A DNA stretch of 64,000 nt from JBQTKD01 sp963703165. GTDB lineage: Bacteria > Actinomycetota > Actinomycetes > Sporichthyales > Sporichthyaceae. Below, piece after piece: positions 1-11,024 of the stretch (position 1 is its first letter; every line of letters starts with the position of its first letter). Below the pieces are notes generated by a model. The model did no database searches. It was not told where the DNA came from and saw only the letters and a program-made list of their open reading frames with translations. A program made the position numbers and the translations under genes. Location: positions 2,170,001-2,234,000 of the forward strand of contig OY969798.1 of the NCBI GenBank assembly GCA_963703165.1. Direction: 5' to 3'.

Positions 1-20
1 ACATGCCTCGTGGTTGGGGA

Positions 21-58
21 GCGAGGGCTCGCCTGAGTCTTGCCGGACGAGCCCTCGC
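21..58. terminator. Inverted repeat downstream of the [2Fe-2S] gene
   Basis: Two perfectly complementary 11-base arms (GCGAGGGCTCG at 21-31 and its complement at 48-58) enclose a 16-base loop about 70 bases past the stop of the leftward iorA-like gene. It would form a strong GC-rich hairpin. There is no U-tract, as is common in actinobacteria. Terminator function is inferred. Confidence 0.5.
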
Positions 59-127
59 GTCCCCGATGTCGCGCCGCCCAAAGCGCGAGCATCAATGTGG
101 ATGTGTCGCCCACACCCAGTCGTAGAC

Positions 128-612
128 CTACATGTGCTTCGCGGCGTCCTTGATGGCGTCGCGAATTCGCGGGTAGGTGTTGCACCGGCAGACGTTGCGG
201 ATCTGGTCGATATCCGCGTCCGTGACCTTCCGCTTGTTCTTCTTGGCGTCGGCGATCAGCGCAGCCGCGGACATGATCTGACCGGGCTGGCAGTACCCGC
301 ACTGCGGGACCGCGTGCTTCATCCAGGCTTCCTGCACCGGGTGCAGGTCCTTGCCCTTGTGGGGCGTGTTGGCGAGAGCCTTCGATCGTGGTGATCTTGT
401 CGGTCGACTTGATGTACTTGACCGAGACCGAGCACGGGTTGAAGGCCTTGCCGTTGATGTGCGACGTGCAGGCGTAGCACTCACCGATACCGCAGCCGTA
501 CTTCGGGCCGCTGAACCTTCAGCACGTCACGCAGGACCCAGAGGAGACGGACGTCGTCTTCGACGTCGACGCTGACCTTCTTGCCGTTCAGGATGAACGA
601 GTGGTTAGGCAC
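128..612 (-). CDS. (2Fe-2S)-binding subunit of a xanthine dehydrogenase-family enzyme (IorA-like), frame interrupted
   Basis: Small iron-sulfur subunit of a molybdenum hydroxylase, passing electrons from the Mo site. The N-terminal plant-type ferredoxin part contains the CGIGECYAC cluster motif. The C-terminal helical domain has CGYCQPG and CRCNTYPRI. Start GTG at 612 is preceded by AAAGGAG. The motifs lie in three frames: extra bases near 508 (just before GPKYGCG) and near 380 (EG|LANTPHKG) must be removed to read through. About 160 residues, the usual size. It follows the large subunit on the same strand, the IorB-IorA order seen for isoquinoline/aldehyde oxidoreductases. Substrate unknown. 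The indels look like sequence error, since both sides of each stay conserved. Confidence 0.8.
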
Positions 613-641
613 GAGGAATCTCCTTTCGTCTTGTAAGAAGG

Positions 642-3152
642 TCAGGCCGGGAGGGCGCGGGTCGGGCTCTGCGGAATCGACGGAACCTTCGGGAATCGAA
701 GGCTGCACCAGGTTCGGGTCGCGGAGGAACACCGGAAGTGTGGTGACCTTCTTGCCCAGGGCCTTCTGCAAGCGCGATCGCGGCGGTGGCGTAGCCGGCA
801 CCGTTGCCGATCTCACCGGTGCCACTGGGCACCGAGCTGCCCTTGTCGATGATGATCGCCTCGAACTGCGGTCGGGCAGTCCCAGTGACGGGTCCATCCG
901 TAGTCGTCCCAGCCGCCCTGGATCGGAAGACCGTCCTGCCAGTCACACACCTCACTGAAAGCGGCGGCGAAGCCGTCCATCATGCCGCCCATCGCCTGGG
1001 CCCTGCATTGATCCGGGTTGACCGGGACGCCCATGGCGATGGCGAAGACCGCCTTGGTGATGCGCGGGCCGAGCCAGCCGTTCAGCTCCCGGTCCTTGGT
1101 GATCCGCGGCCGGTTGTCGATCTCCACCATGCACGCCGACTGGCACTTGTACTCGACCGTGGGTCGCGATCGCCTGGTGTACGCCCTTGGGTAGCTTGCG
1201 ACCCCAATCGCCGGACTTGGCAACCGCGTCGAGGGCCTGGACCATGTGCGGGTCCTTGGCGAACGCGCGCCGGAACTGGTAGCCGTCCATACCGAAGGAC
1301 TTGGCCATGTCCTCGACGAGGAGTTCACGCGCCACAGCGACGTCCGGGGAGTACACGTTGCGCACCGGGCCGGTGGGCACGTAGTCGTACTCGAACGCCT
1401 CGGTCAGAGCGGTGCGGGTCGGTCCGAAGTTGTAAGGGACCGAGGTGACGATCTGGTAGAACCAGTCAGTCACCGCAGTGTTGCCCCAGTACCGGCTCGG
1501 GTCCTTCTTCATCATGCGACCGCTGATGATGTCGCCCGCGCTGTGGGTGAAGTCGCAGGCCGACGAGGCGTGCCACTGGGTGAAGCTCGTGATGGTGTTG
1601 CCGACCTTGGTCGCGCGCACGTGGGAGACCGAGCCGGGGTGCTGGCGCCCGGCGCGAACCTGGTCGGTGCGGTGCCACATCAGGCGCACCGGAGCACCGA
1701 AGGCCTTGGACGCCCGGGCGGCTTCGATGATGCGGTCGCCGTGCAGGGTGGTGCCGAACGAACCGCCGCCGTAGGTGACGTTGAGGGTGACCCTGTCGAT
1801 GGGTAGGCCCAACTCCTCGGCCACCATCGACAGCGGGGTGCCGGGGATCTTCGATGCCGCCCAGATCTCCGCCGATTCCGCCTTGACGTCCGCGACCGCA
1901 CTGTTCGGCTCCAGCGGACCCGAGACGCGGTAGTGGAACGTGTACTTGTTCTCGATCACCTCGGCGCCCGGGGGTGCCGGGTCCATCGGGAGCAACGCCG
2001 CCTCGACCTGCTTGAGCATGTCGTCGGAGTTGACCTTGCCCGTGGAGCTCTCGCCCCAGGAGACATCGAGCTTGCGGATGGCATCGACGCACTGGCCGAA
2101 GGTCTTCGCCCGCACTGCCACGACCTGGCCGCGGAGGGCGCCGTCGATCACTGCGACGTGCGTGACGCCAGGCATGCTCTTGACCTGGGACTCGTTGTTG
2201 ATCTTTTCGACCGTGCCGTTGATTACCGGCGGACGACACAACATCGTGGGCAGGGCGCCCGGGATGTCGAGGTCCAGCGCGAACTTCTTGGTGCCGGTGA
2301 CGATCGCACGGAGGTCCTTGCGAGGCACGGACTTGCCGATCACGGAGCCCTTGGGCGGACCCACCGCAGCGTTGAGCAGCTGGCCTACGAACTCGGCCTG
2401 GGCGGAGGCCGCAAGCTTCGACAGCTCGCCGTAGCTCGACTTCCTTCCGCGCGGCCCGTACACGAAGCCGTCGGCGGTGTGGCACTTGTTCGCCGAGACG
2501 CCCCACTCCTTCGCGGCTGCGCCGACCACCTTCTGGCGGATCAGTTCACTCAGCTCGCGAAGCGGCTCCCAGAGCGAGAAGAGCGACGAGGAACCACCGG
2601 TGAGCTGAGCATCCATCAGGTCGACGCGAGCCTTCGACTGCGTGATGTCGACGTCGTCGTAGGACATCTCGAGCTGGTCGGCAATGATCTGCGCGCACCC
2701 GCCCTCGACACCCTGCCCGACCTCGACGCGAGGCATGTCGAAGTGAACCCGGCCGTCCGTACCGAGCTCCAGGGTCAGCAGCGGGGTGACGGCGCGCGTC
2801 TGCTCCCGCATGAAATCCATGAAGTCGTAATAGTCGGCCGGCGTGTCATTGCTCAGGATCGGCGAGGCGCCCTCGCTGATCCTGACCTTGTCCGACTTCG
2901 GTGCGCCGGCCAGGCCGGAGCTTCGGCCGCTGCGGCCGATTCGGCATCGGTGAGATACCTACCGCCGACGACGAGAGAGGAGCCTGCCATCACGTAGCCG
3001 ACGAACTGGCGCCGACCGACGCCGCGGGCGGCGCGAGGCTCCACGTTCGTGCCGTGGCCGTCCGACGTATGCAGCATAGGCGCGTGCGGCTGGAACACAC
3101 CTTCTGCCTGGGCGATTGCATCTGATGTTTGTGCATCTGATGTTTGCGACAT
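642..3152 (-). CDS. Molybdopterin-binding subunit, xanthine dehydrogenase family (IorB-like), Tat-exported, frame interrupted
   Basis: Catalytic Mo-cofactor subunit. Start ATG at 3152 has an AAAGGAAG ribosome site. A twin-arginine leader (GRRQFVGYVMAGSSLVVGG) follows a 45-residue N-terminal region, so the enzyme should fold with its cofactor in the cytoplasm and be exported. The body (roughly 952-2820) has VEVGQGVEGG, TYGGGSFG and other IorB-like stretches. Frame breaks occur near 2915 (after the leader), 1165, about 900 and about 790, with the conserved reading resuming each time (EYKCQSACMVEIDNR, FEAIIIDKGSSVPSGTGEIG, VTTLPVFLRDPN). The most likely end is the TGA at 642-644, which itself needs one more shift. 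Divergent from the MarR gene at 3550, its probable regulator. Exact substrate unknown. Confidence 0.75.
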
Positions 3153-3399
3153 GGGCGTTTGCTTCCTTTCGAGTCGGCTCGGGGGAGGCCGACACAGCGA
3201 AGGCATCGCTCGCGGACGGTAAGAGTCCGTTCACGGCGACATCAGGTCAGTGCCGTTCGGGCGAAGGGCACGGCGGCAGAGAGTCGGTACCTGCGGGCCC
3301 GAGTCCGACGCGCCTAGGTACTCACCTGGCGGTGTGAGTGGTCTATTACTAGCTCTGCCACGTGTTTGACGGAGCGTCATATTTCTCGTCAGCGTTGTA

Positions 3400-3450
3400 G
3401 AACCGCGGTTCCACCAGAGCCTTATGCCGATTTATATCGTCATACGATGT
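3400..3450. promoter_or_regulatory. Intergenic palindromes between IorBA and MarR (candidate MarR operator)
   Basis: The 397-base divergent gap holds two palindromes. GAACCGCGGTTC (3400-3411) is perfect. ATCGT-CAT-ACGAT (3436-3448) sits in an AT-rich stretch that would suit a promoter. MarR proteins usually bind such short inverted repeats next to their own gene. Nothing else was recognised in 3153-3549. Confidence 0.45.
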
Positions 3451-3549
3451 TATTGTCAACACTACAGGATGGCTCCCGCCCGACCTTGTAGTACGCCAAA
3501 CCGACGCCAGATCCCAAACGGAATGCGCCAGGCGTGGTGAGATACGCAC

Positions 3550-3993
3550 ATGGCTGCCGACCCCCGAACCCCACCGTCTGAGCCTTTGACCAAGGCGGAG
3601 TACGAGGCGTTGGCGCGCTTCCGGTTCGGTATCCGCCGCTACCTGCGCTTCAGCGAGGACATCGTGCGCGAGATGGGCATTACTCCGCAGCACTACCAGC
3701 TGATGTTGGCCCTCAAGGGTTTCCCCGGTCGGGACTGGGCACTGGTCCGAGAGCTGGCCGACCGCCTCCAACTACGGCACCACAGCATGGTCGAGCTGCT
3801 CAATCGAGCGCAGCTTCAGGGACTGGTCGTTCGGGTCACCGACCCCGGCGACGGGCGTGCTGTGCGCATTCTGCTCACTCCCGAGGGCGAGGCGACGCTG
3901 AGCCGCCTCGCCGCTCTGCACCGCGACGAATTGGTCCGGATGGGCGACGCGCTCGCTCTGCCCTTCTGGCGCGAGGAATCCCCCTGCCACTGA
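3550..3993 (+). CDS. MarR-family transcriptional regulator
   Basis: A 147-residue protein of usual MarR length. The winged helix-turn-helix lies around residues 55-100 (LADRLQLRHHSMVELLNRAQLQGLV), followed by the beta-wing DPGDGRAVRILLTPEG and a C-terminal dimerisation helix. It is divergent from the IorBA-like enzyme and ends 7 bases before the convergent paaK-like gene. Such regulators commonly release DNA on binding an aromatic or phenolic ligand. IorBA control is the simplest reading of the layout; the ligand is unknown. Confidence 0.88.
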   Translation: MAADPRTPPSEPLTKAEYEALARFRFGIRRYLRFSEDIVREMGITPQHYQLMLALKGFPGRDWALVRELADRLQLRHHSMVELLNRAQLQGLVVRVTDPGDGRAVRILLTPEGEATLSRLAALHRDELVRMGDALALPFWREESPCH

Positions 3994-4000
3994 CGACGCC

Positions 4001-5308
4001 TCAGCGTTGCGGCCGTTCGTCCACGACGCGCACTGCCTTTCCGACCGAGCGCTCGACGGCTCCCGGCTCGGCGACCTCCACGACGATGCGCACGCCGATG
4101 CTGCGCTTCACCAGACCGGCGAGGTTCTGTCCGGCGGCCGAGGCCACGTCGATGAGCGTGTCGGGTCCGCGTTCCACCCGCACCAGCAACGAGTCGAGAT
4201 TTCCTTCGCGTCGCAGGACGCACTGGAAATGGGGCGTCAGTTCGGGGATCGTCAGCACGAGCTCCTCGATCTGGGTGGGGAAGACGTTGACCCCGCGCAG
4301 GATCATCATGTCGTCCGTGCGGCCGGTGATCTTCTCGATGCGCCGCATCGTGCGGGCGGTCCCCGGGAGCAGCCTGGTCAGGTCGCGGGTGCGGTAGCGC
4401 AGGACCGGCATGGCCTGCTTGGTCAGTGAGGTGAAGACGAGCTCGCCGAGCTCGCCGTCGGGGAGGACCTTGCCGCTGGCGGGGTCGATGATCTCCGGAT
4501 AGAAGTGGTCCTCCCACACATGCAGACCGTCCTTGGTCTCCACGCACTCCTGCGCAACGCCGGGGCCGATCACCTCGGACAGGCCGTAGATGTCGACGGC
4601 GTGGATGTCGAGGCGTTCCTCGATCGCGTGGCGCATCTCGTTGGTCCACGGCTCCGCACCGAAGATGCCGACGCGCAGCGAGGTGCTGCGCGGGTCGATG
4701 CCGCGGCGCTCCAACTCCTCGATGATGTTGAGGACGTAGGACGGGGTGACGGTGATGATGTCGGGCTGAAAGTCCAGGATCAGCTGGACCTGACGCTCCG
4801 TCATACCGCCGGAGATCGGGACGACGGTGCAGCCCAGTCGCTCCGCGCCGTAGTGCGCGCCGAGGCCACCGGTGAACAGGCCGTAACCGTAGGCGTTGTG
4901 CAGGATGTCGCCCGGCCGGGCGCCCGCGGCGCGCAGGCTACGGGCCATGACCAAAGCCCAGGTCTCGAGGTCCTTGCGGGTGTACCCGACGACCGTGGGT
5001 TTGCCCGTTGTCCCGGAAGACGCGTGCACCCGCACCACCTGCTCGCGCGGTACCGCGAACATGCCGAACGGATAGTTCTCCCGCAGGTCCGCCTTGGTGG
5101 TGAATGGAACGCCGGCGAGATCCTCCAGATCCTCCAGGTCCTCCGGCGCGAACCCGGCGGCGTCGAGGCTCGCCCTGTAGTGCGGAACGTTGGCATAGGC
5201 GTGCTTGATCGACCACTTCATCCGCTCGAACTGCAGCGAACGCAACTCGTCGATGTGCGCGACCTCGACGGCCTCGAGACCTTCGTCGTGCGGGATGGGC
5301 CGGGGCAT
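4001..5308 (-). CDS. paaK: Phenylacetate-CoA ligase family protein
   Basis: Adenylate-forming enzyme that converts phenylacetate (or a related aryl acid) to its CoA thioester with ATP. 435 residues from ATG 5308, chosen because GGAGG lies five bases upstream. The nucleotide motif SSGTTGKPT is at residues 97-105, then VDIYGLSEVIGPG, the hinge YRTRDLTRLL and the C-terminal RTDDMMILRGVNVFPTQIE. These are the standard PaaK signatures, and length is normal. There is no paa oxygenase cluster in the window, so it may act on another aromatic acid. Divergent from the TetR gene at 5417 with a shared operator candidate. Confidence 0.92.
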   Translation of the reverse strand: MPRPIPHDEGLEAVEVAHIDELRSLQFERMKWSIKHAYANVPHYRASLDAAGFAPEDLEDLEDLAGVPFTTKADLRENYPFGMFAVPREQVVRVHASSGTTGKPTVVGYTRKDLETWALVMARSLRAAGARPGDILHNAYGYGLFTGGLGAHYGAERLGCTVVPISGGMTERQVQLILDFQPDIITVTPSYVLNIIEELERRGIDPRSTSLRVGIFGAEPWTNEMRHAIEERLDIHAVDIYGLSEVIGPGVAQECVETKDGLHVWEDHFYPEIIDPASGKVLPDGELGELVFTSLTKQAMPVLRYRTRDLTRLLPGTARTMRRIEKITGRTDDMMILRGVNVFPTQIEELVLTIPELTPHFQCVLRREGNLDSLLVRVERGPDTLIDVASAAGQNLAGLVKRSIGVRIVVEVAEPGAVERSVGKAVRVVDERPQR

Positions 5309-5369
5309 CGTCACCTCCAGGGGTGCAGGGCTCCCGCAGGGTCGCACGGCCCGAGCCGGACCAATTAGC

Positions 5370-5404
5370 TAGAACACTCTAGGATCGAATACAGAAGCGT
5401 TCTA
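5370..5404. promoter_or_regulatory. Candidate TetR operator between paaK and tetR
   Basis: TAGAAC (5370-5375) and GTTCTA (5399-5404) are perfect inverted half-sites. The left one is itself part of TAGA-ACAC-TCTA. The element lies in the AT-rich 108-base gap between the divergent paaK and TetR starts, where it could control both. Confidence 0.5.
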
Positions 5405-5416
5405 TTATCCGGCCTC

Positions 5417-6049
5417 GTGACCGCTCAGGACCCCGTGACCCGCACCTACGACTCGCCCCGACGCCGCGAGACCGCGGCGGCGACAAGGGCCGATGTCCTC
5501 GCCGCCGCCGCGCGACTGTTCGGCGAGCGCGGCTGGGCGGGCACGTCGATCCGCGACATCGCCCGCGCCGCCGGCGTCTCGGTCGAGACGGTCTACTCGG
5601 CCGTCGGCCCCAAGGGCGAGGTCCTGCGCGCCGCGGTCGACGTCGCCGTCGTGGGCGACGACGAACCCGTGCCGCTGGCCGATCGGCCGCAGTTCCTGGC
5701 CCTGCAGGCCGGCACGTCGGCACAGCGCCTCGGCGCTGCCGCCGACCTGATGATCGGGATCCTCGTGCGGGTCGCCGCGCTGTCGCGGGCAGTCGAGGAG
5801 GGCGCCCGTACCGACGCCGGTCTCGCCGAGGTGCACGCCCACCTCTGCGAGCGGCGGCGCGAGTCGACCCGCGCCGGGGCCATGGCGATCGCCGGACGGC
5901 CGGTCACCGACGACGAGGTCGACGGGATGTGGGCCCTCCTCAGCCACTCCGTCTTCCTCCTGCTGACCGAGCGGGGCGGGTGGGACGTCGAGCACTACCG
6001 CTCGTGGCTCATCGACACGATGGGCCGCCTCCTGAATCTGGAGACCTGA
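5417..6049 (+). CDS. TetR/AcrR-family transcriptional regulator
   Basis: 210 residues from GTG 5417. The N-terminal helix-turn-helix is clear (RADVLAAAARLFGERGWAGTSIRDIARAAGVSVETVYSAVGPKGEVLRAA), and the C-terminal ligand-binding region is family-divergent. It is divergent from paaK and followed one base later by the damaged SRPBCC gene (stop TGA 6047-6049, next ATG 6051), so it probably heads a small operon. Regulation of paaK and itself is inferred from position. Confidence 0.9.
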   Translation: MTAQDPVTRTYDSPRRRETAAATRADVLAAAARLFGERGWAGTSIRDIARAAGVSVETVYSAVGPKGEVLRAAVDVAVVGDDEPVPLADRPQFLALQAGTSAQRLGAAADLMIGILVRVAALSRAVEEGARTDAGLAEVHAHLCERRRESTRAGAMAIAGRPVTDDEVDGMWALLSHSVFLLLTERGGWDVEHYRSWLIDTMGRLLNLET

Positions 6050-6050
6050 G

Positions 6051-6697
6051 ATGAACGCCGACACCCGTGGCATGCGGATCGTGCACACCGCGCTGCGTCG
6101 CGATCTGGCCCGCGCCCAGGAGGTCCTGGGCGCTGCGGAGCCGCGGTGGATCATTCTCAACGTCCTGTCCCGCGGCTACCGTCAGCGGGCCTTCCGCTGT
6201 TGGTGGGACGCGGAGCACTCGCCGCGAAAGTTGCGACCCGGCGGCTTCGTCTCGGTGGTCACGGCCGCGTCGCCGAGCAGGTGTGGGCGCTGCTGACCGA
6301 CGTCGGACGCGCCGGCGAGTGGAGCCACGCGTGCCACACCGCGCGTTGGATCGACGACTCCCCCGGCGTCGGGGTGCGGTTCACCGGGTCCAACCGATCA
6401 GGCTGGGCACGCTGGGCGCGCACCTGCACGGTGACGGCCTGGGAGCCCGGGCGGCGCTTCGCCTACTCCATCTCCGGTGGCATGGGAGATCGCTCGTTGT
6501 GGGGATTCGGCCTCGAGCCCGTCGACGGCGGGACCCGGGTGACGCAGACCTTCCGGATGCTGCCCGGGAGCCGCGCGCTGGATCGGATGATCTGGACGCT
6601 CCTGCCGCGGCATCGCGATCGGTTGCCCGCGTTGCAGACCGACCTCAACCGCCTGGCGGTGGTCGCTGTCAAGAGATCGGCGCGGCAATTCTGTTGA
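6051..6697 (+). CDS. SRPBCC-family protein with hemerythrin-like N-terminus, frame interrupted
   Basis: The first 25 residues (MRIVHTALRRDLARAQEVL) resemble the opening helix of hemerythrin-domain proteins. The rest is an SRPBCC/polyketide-cyclase-type lipid-binding fold (EQVWALLTDVGRAGEWSHAC ... WGFGLEPVDGGTRVTQTF). The frame breaks near 6282: VSVVTAASP and EQVWALLTD are continuous only if one G is restored. The hemerythrin part lacks its other helices and His/Glu ligands, so this looks like a deletion chimera or a mis-assembled gene. Its start abuts the TetR stop. No defined function. Confidence 0.55.
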
Positions 6698-6787
6698 TCC
6701 GTCAGGTGCCACGGGCACCTTGCGGCGGGACGGGTCGTTGGCCTGAGATAACGGAAGTACCGCTGCCGCCCCGAGGAACGGACGCCG

Positions 6788-8359
<1,572 letters not shown>

Positions 8360-8447
8360 CCTCGACGCATTTGATCCACGACGAGACGCAGATGACTCGA
8401 CCTCAGCCGCTTTCACTCCTGTTTCAGCGTGGGCCAATCGCTTGAGA

Positions 8448-8879
8448 TCAGAGGCGGATGACGTTGGTCTGCGTTCCAAGATGCTCCGCCAAGCGCCGCA
8501 CGTCGCCCACGTCGCCGGTGATCACGGCGTGCGGCCGACTCAAGTCAGCGAGCACGACCCCGAGATGGGCATCGGGCACGGACACGGCCAGTTCGGCGCG
8601 GACGGCGGCGGCCTTGTCCGCTGCGACTCCATCCAAGGCGTGGTCGCGGACTCGGAGCCGATTCACGATCGCCGCGTGCGGCCCGCGACGGTCCCATCCC
8701 GCCTCAGCCCGAACCCCCGTGGGGACCACCAACGACACGGATCCCGTACCGCGGGAGCGCAGGTGAGCCGCCTCAACCACGGCAAGCGCGCGGCGATGCT
8801 TGGGATGCTGCGGGTCCAGCAACGCTTGGACCGCCTCGTTGTCCAACACGACAGCCTCGGCGGCCTTCGCCCGGCTCAC
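8448..8879 (-). CDS. PIN-domain ribonuclease toxin (VapC-like)
   Basis: 143-residue PIN protein. Conserved acidic positions are present: VVLDNEAVQALL near the N-terminus, VPDAHLGVVLADL in the middle and VITGDVGDVRRLAEHL at the C-terminus. PIN toxins cleave RNA using a metal held by these acids. It follows its partner with a 4-base ATGA-type overlap (8876-8879), the usual antitoxin-first toxin-antitoxin order. Target unknown. Confidence 0.82.
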   Translation of the reverse strand: MSRAKAAEAVVLDNEAVQALLDPQHPKHRRALAVVEAAHLRSRGTGSVSLVVPTGVRAEAGWDRRGPHAAIVNRLRVRDHALDGVAADKAAAVRAELAVSVPDAHLGVVLADLSRPHAVITGDVGDVRRLAEHLGTQTNVIRL

Positions 8880-9292
8880 GCTGCGCCCGCGACCAAGCCG
8901 GCTGCGAACAGGAGGACCTCTTCTGGCTTGGGTTCTCGGCCTGCCGCACGAAGATGCGTGATGGCCCGACGGATGATTCGCGGCTTGTCGCCCAGCGGAT
9001 CCCCGTCGATCTGAGCCAGAGCGATCGTCACTTCGGCCAGATCCGGCCGCGCTTCCGGGTGCGTTCGGTAATGCTCATCCAGCAGAGCTCGTTGCGCGAC
9101 GTCCACCAGCGCCGCATGTAAGCCGCGCGCAGTCAGCTCGCTGGCACTGTCCGCCAGTCCGAGCTCGCTGGCCAACGCCGCCGCCGCCTTCAGCGCGGTC
9201 GGTAAACGCACCGAGGTGCCCGAACTGGTCGAGCCCATCCCGGAACCCGCTGCGTCCAACAGATCGAGCAACCGATCGAGCCGAGCGTCCAT
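8876..9292 (-). CDS. Antitoxin partner of the PIN toxin
   Basis: 138-residue protein directly upstream of and overlapping the PIN gene. The central SVRLPTALKAAAALASELGLADSASELTARGL reads like a ribbon-helix-helix-type DNA-binding segment, followed by a C-terminal tail that would cap the toxin. Identification rests mainly on context and size. A near-perfect palindrome lies nine bases upstream of the start, as expected for autoregulation. Confidence 0.7.
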   Translation of the reverse strand: MDARLDRLLDLLDAAGSGMGSTSSGTSVRLPTALKAAAALASELGLADSASELTARGLHAALVDVAQRALLDEHYRTHPEARPDLAEVTIALAQIDGDPLGDKPRIIRRAITHLRAAGREPKPEEVLLFAAGLVAGAA

Positions 9293-9300
9293 GGACCAAC

Positions 9301-9321
9301 TGTACTACAGACTGTGGTACA
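9301..9321. promoter_or_regulatory. Operator of the toxin-antitoxin operon
   Basis: Arms TGTACTACAG (9301-9310) and CTGTGGTACA (9312-9321) are inverted with 9 of 10 matches around a single central base. The position immediately upstream of the antitoxin ATG (9292) suggests an autorepression site overlapping a short or absent leader. Confidence 0.65.
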
Positions 9322-9402
9322 CGCGATGGACCGGCGAGAATCCCCTGACCCGCCAAGCCGTACCGGGAGGGACGTGACCGCCACGTCTGACGATCACTCA
9401 GC

Positions 9403-10956
9403 TCACTTGTGGGTGTAGATCACGTGCTGGTCGGGGTCGGCGACCCAGCCGTTGGGGGTGCCGTCGGGATTGGACGTCGTGTTGATGCTCTCGAACTTGT
9501 AGACGAACTCGCGACCCTGGCCGTAATCGTGGCTCCAGTTGGTGCCGTGGCGCTCGGATCGGACGTAGGAGAACCGCTGATCCAGACTGGCGTCGGAGGC
9601 CCAAACGGTGCCGTTACCGAGTGTGGCCATGATCCGTTCGCGGGTCAGGTTCGGGCCGACCTGCTTCGCGGCCCGGGCGAAGATGTTGATGCCCACGTAC
9701 CCCGCCTGCACGATGTGGTGGTTGGCGCCCTTGTTGCTGCGCGCGTACTTGTTCATGGTCGCCATGAACTCAGAACCCCACAGCCGGTAGGTGGTGTTGG
9801 TCCAGTACCGCCCCATCGGCCACTTGCCGAAGATCGAACCGAGGACCTCGGAGGCGAGGTGATTCCCGGAGATCCCCTTCGACGGGTAGTAGCCCTGCTG
9901 CTGGGACTCGACCATGAACTTGGCAATCGTGGCCGGGTTGATGACGTAGTGGACGATGTGCTCCGGGTTGGCCGCACGCATTGCGAGCACCTGCGAGGAC
10001 ATCGACGTCTCCGAGATCGAGAGGTCGGCCCGCTTCACCATCTTGGCGCCCGAGGCGTCGAGGACCTTCTTCACCTCGTTGCACGCGAGCTGCATCTCCG
10101 GACTGGTCAAGCACAGCAGACCGTAGGTCTTGGGCTTGACCACGTTCTTCGCCCAGTGCGCCCCGGCCATCGCCTCATGAATCATCGACATGTGCGTCGG
10201 GAACATGTACGGGTCCTGCCACTCGGTCTGGGAGTAGGCCCACGCACCGATGTACGGCAGCTTGAACTGTCGCAGGTCGTCGTGGATCGAACCTGTCGCC
10301 CAGTCCACGCCGGTGACCAGCGAGAAGATCTTGTCCTGCGAGACCAGCTTCTTGATGCACGCCTTCGCCCGTGAGACCTCACCGGGACCATCGTCGCAAT
10401 CGGTGATCGACAACCGACGGCCCAGCACACCACCGCGGTCGTTGAGCGCCGCGACAGTGGCCAGGTTGCCCCGCACCTGGGGCGCGGTGACCAGGTTGCC
10501 CAGTGCCATCCCGTGCATGTTGATCGAACCCAGCCTGATGCCGTCCTTGGTCACACCGATGTCGGTGGCGCCGTTCGTGGCGTCATAGAGCTTTCGGTTT
10601 GTTTCCTTCTCGGCGGCGCTCTCCCCGCCCTCGGTCTCGGTCAGCGCCGAGCCCGCCGTCGCCTTGGTCCTGCCGGAGCGGGCGGGCTCAGCCCCTGCCT
10701 TCGGCTCGACGACGGGCTTCGACCCGGCCGTCTTCGCGGTGTCGGTTCTCGTCGAACCGGCGGTCTTCGCTTCCGCGGCGACGGTCTTCTTCGCCGGGGC
10801 GTCAGTGATGCTCTCGGGAGCGGCGGCAGCGGGAGCGGGTTGTTGAGCGGCAGTCGCCTGGTGGTCGTTGTCGCTGCCGCAGGCGCCGAGAAGCAGAGCG
10901 AGGGATGCGGCCAGTGGAACTGTCCGAGTGACTCGCCGAGCAGAGGTGGGCTTCAT
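9403..10956 (-). CDS. ABC transporter substrate-binding lipoprotein, branched-chain amino acid (LivK) type
   Basis: 517-residue exported lipoprotein: lipobox LLLGAC with Cys26, then about 100 residues of Ala/Thr/Glu-rich low-complexity linker, then a type I periplasmic-binding fold beginning GIRLGSINMHGMALG. It contains ALNDRGGVLGRRLSITDCDD and the paired-Cys pattern of this family. The ligand could be an amino acid, a small organic acid or a catabolic substrate. No permease or ATPase genes are adjacent, so it is an orphan binding protein. It resembles the protein at 54643 in architecture. Confidence 0.88.
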   Translation of the reverse strand: MKPTSARRVTRTVPLAASLALLLGACGSDNDHQATAAQQPAPAAAAPESITDAPAKKTVAAEAKTAGSTRTDTAKTAGSKPVVEPKAGAEPARSGRTKATAGSALTETEGGESAAEKETNRKLYDATNGATDIGVTKDGIRLGSINMHGMALGNLVTAPQVRGNLATVAALNDRGGVLGRRLSITDCDDGPGEVSRAKACIKKLVSQDKIFSLVTGVDWATGSIHDDLRQFKLPYIGAWAYSQTEWQDPYMFPTHMSMIHEAMAGAHWAKNVVKPKTYGLLCLTSPEMQLACNEVKKVLDASGAKMVKRADLSISETSMSSQVLAMRAANPEHIVHYVINPATIAKFMVESQQQGYYPSKGISGNHLASEVLGSIFGKWPMGRYWTNTTYRLWGSEFMATMNKYARSNKGANHHIVQAGYVGINIFARAAKQVGPNLTRERIMATLGNGTVWASDASLDQRFSYVRSERHGTNWSHDYGQGREFVYKFESINTTSNPDGTPNGWVADPDQHVIYTHK

Positions 10957-11024
10957 CTGTCGTATCTCCTTCAGACCTGGTGAGAACCTTCTCGCAGCGG
11001 ATCCGTCCGATATCTGACGGATAC

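Noticed and set aside
1466..2506. Long Arg-rich frames overlapping the molybdoenzyme, and similar ones under the adhesin (27593-29452)
   Set aside because: High-GC shadow frames, rich in R/P/H, without motifs or ribosome sites.
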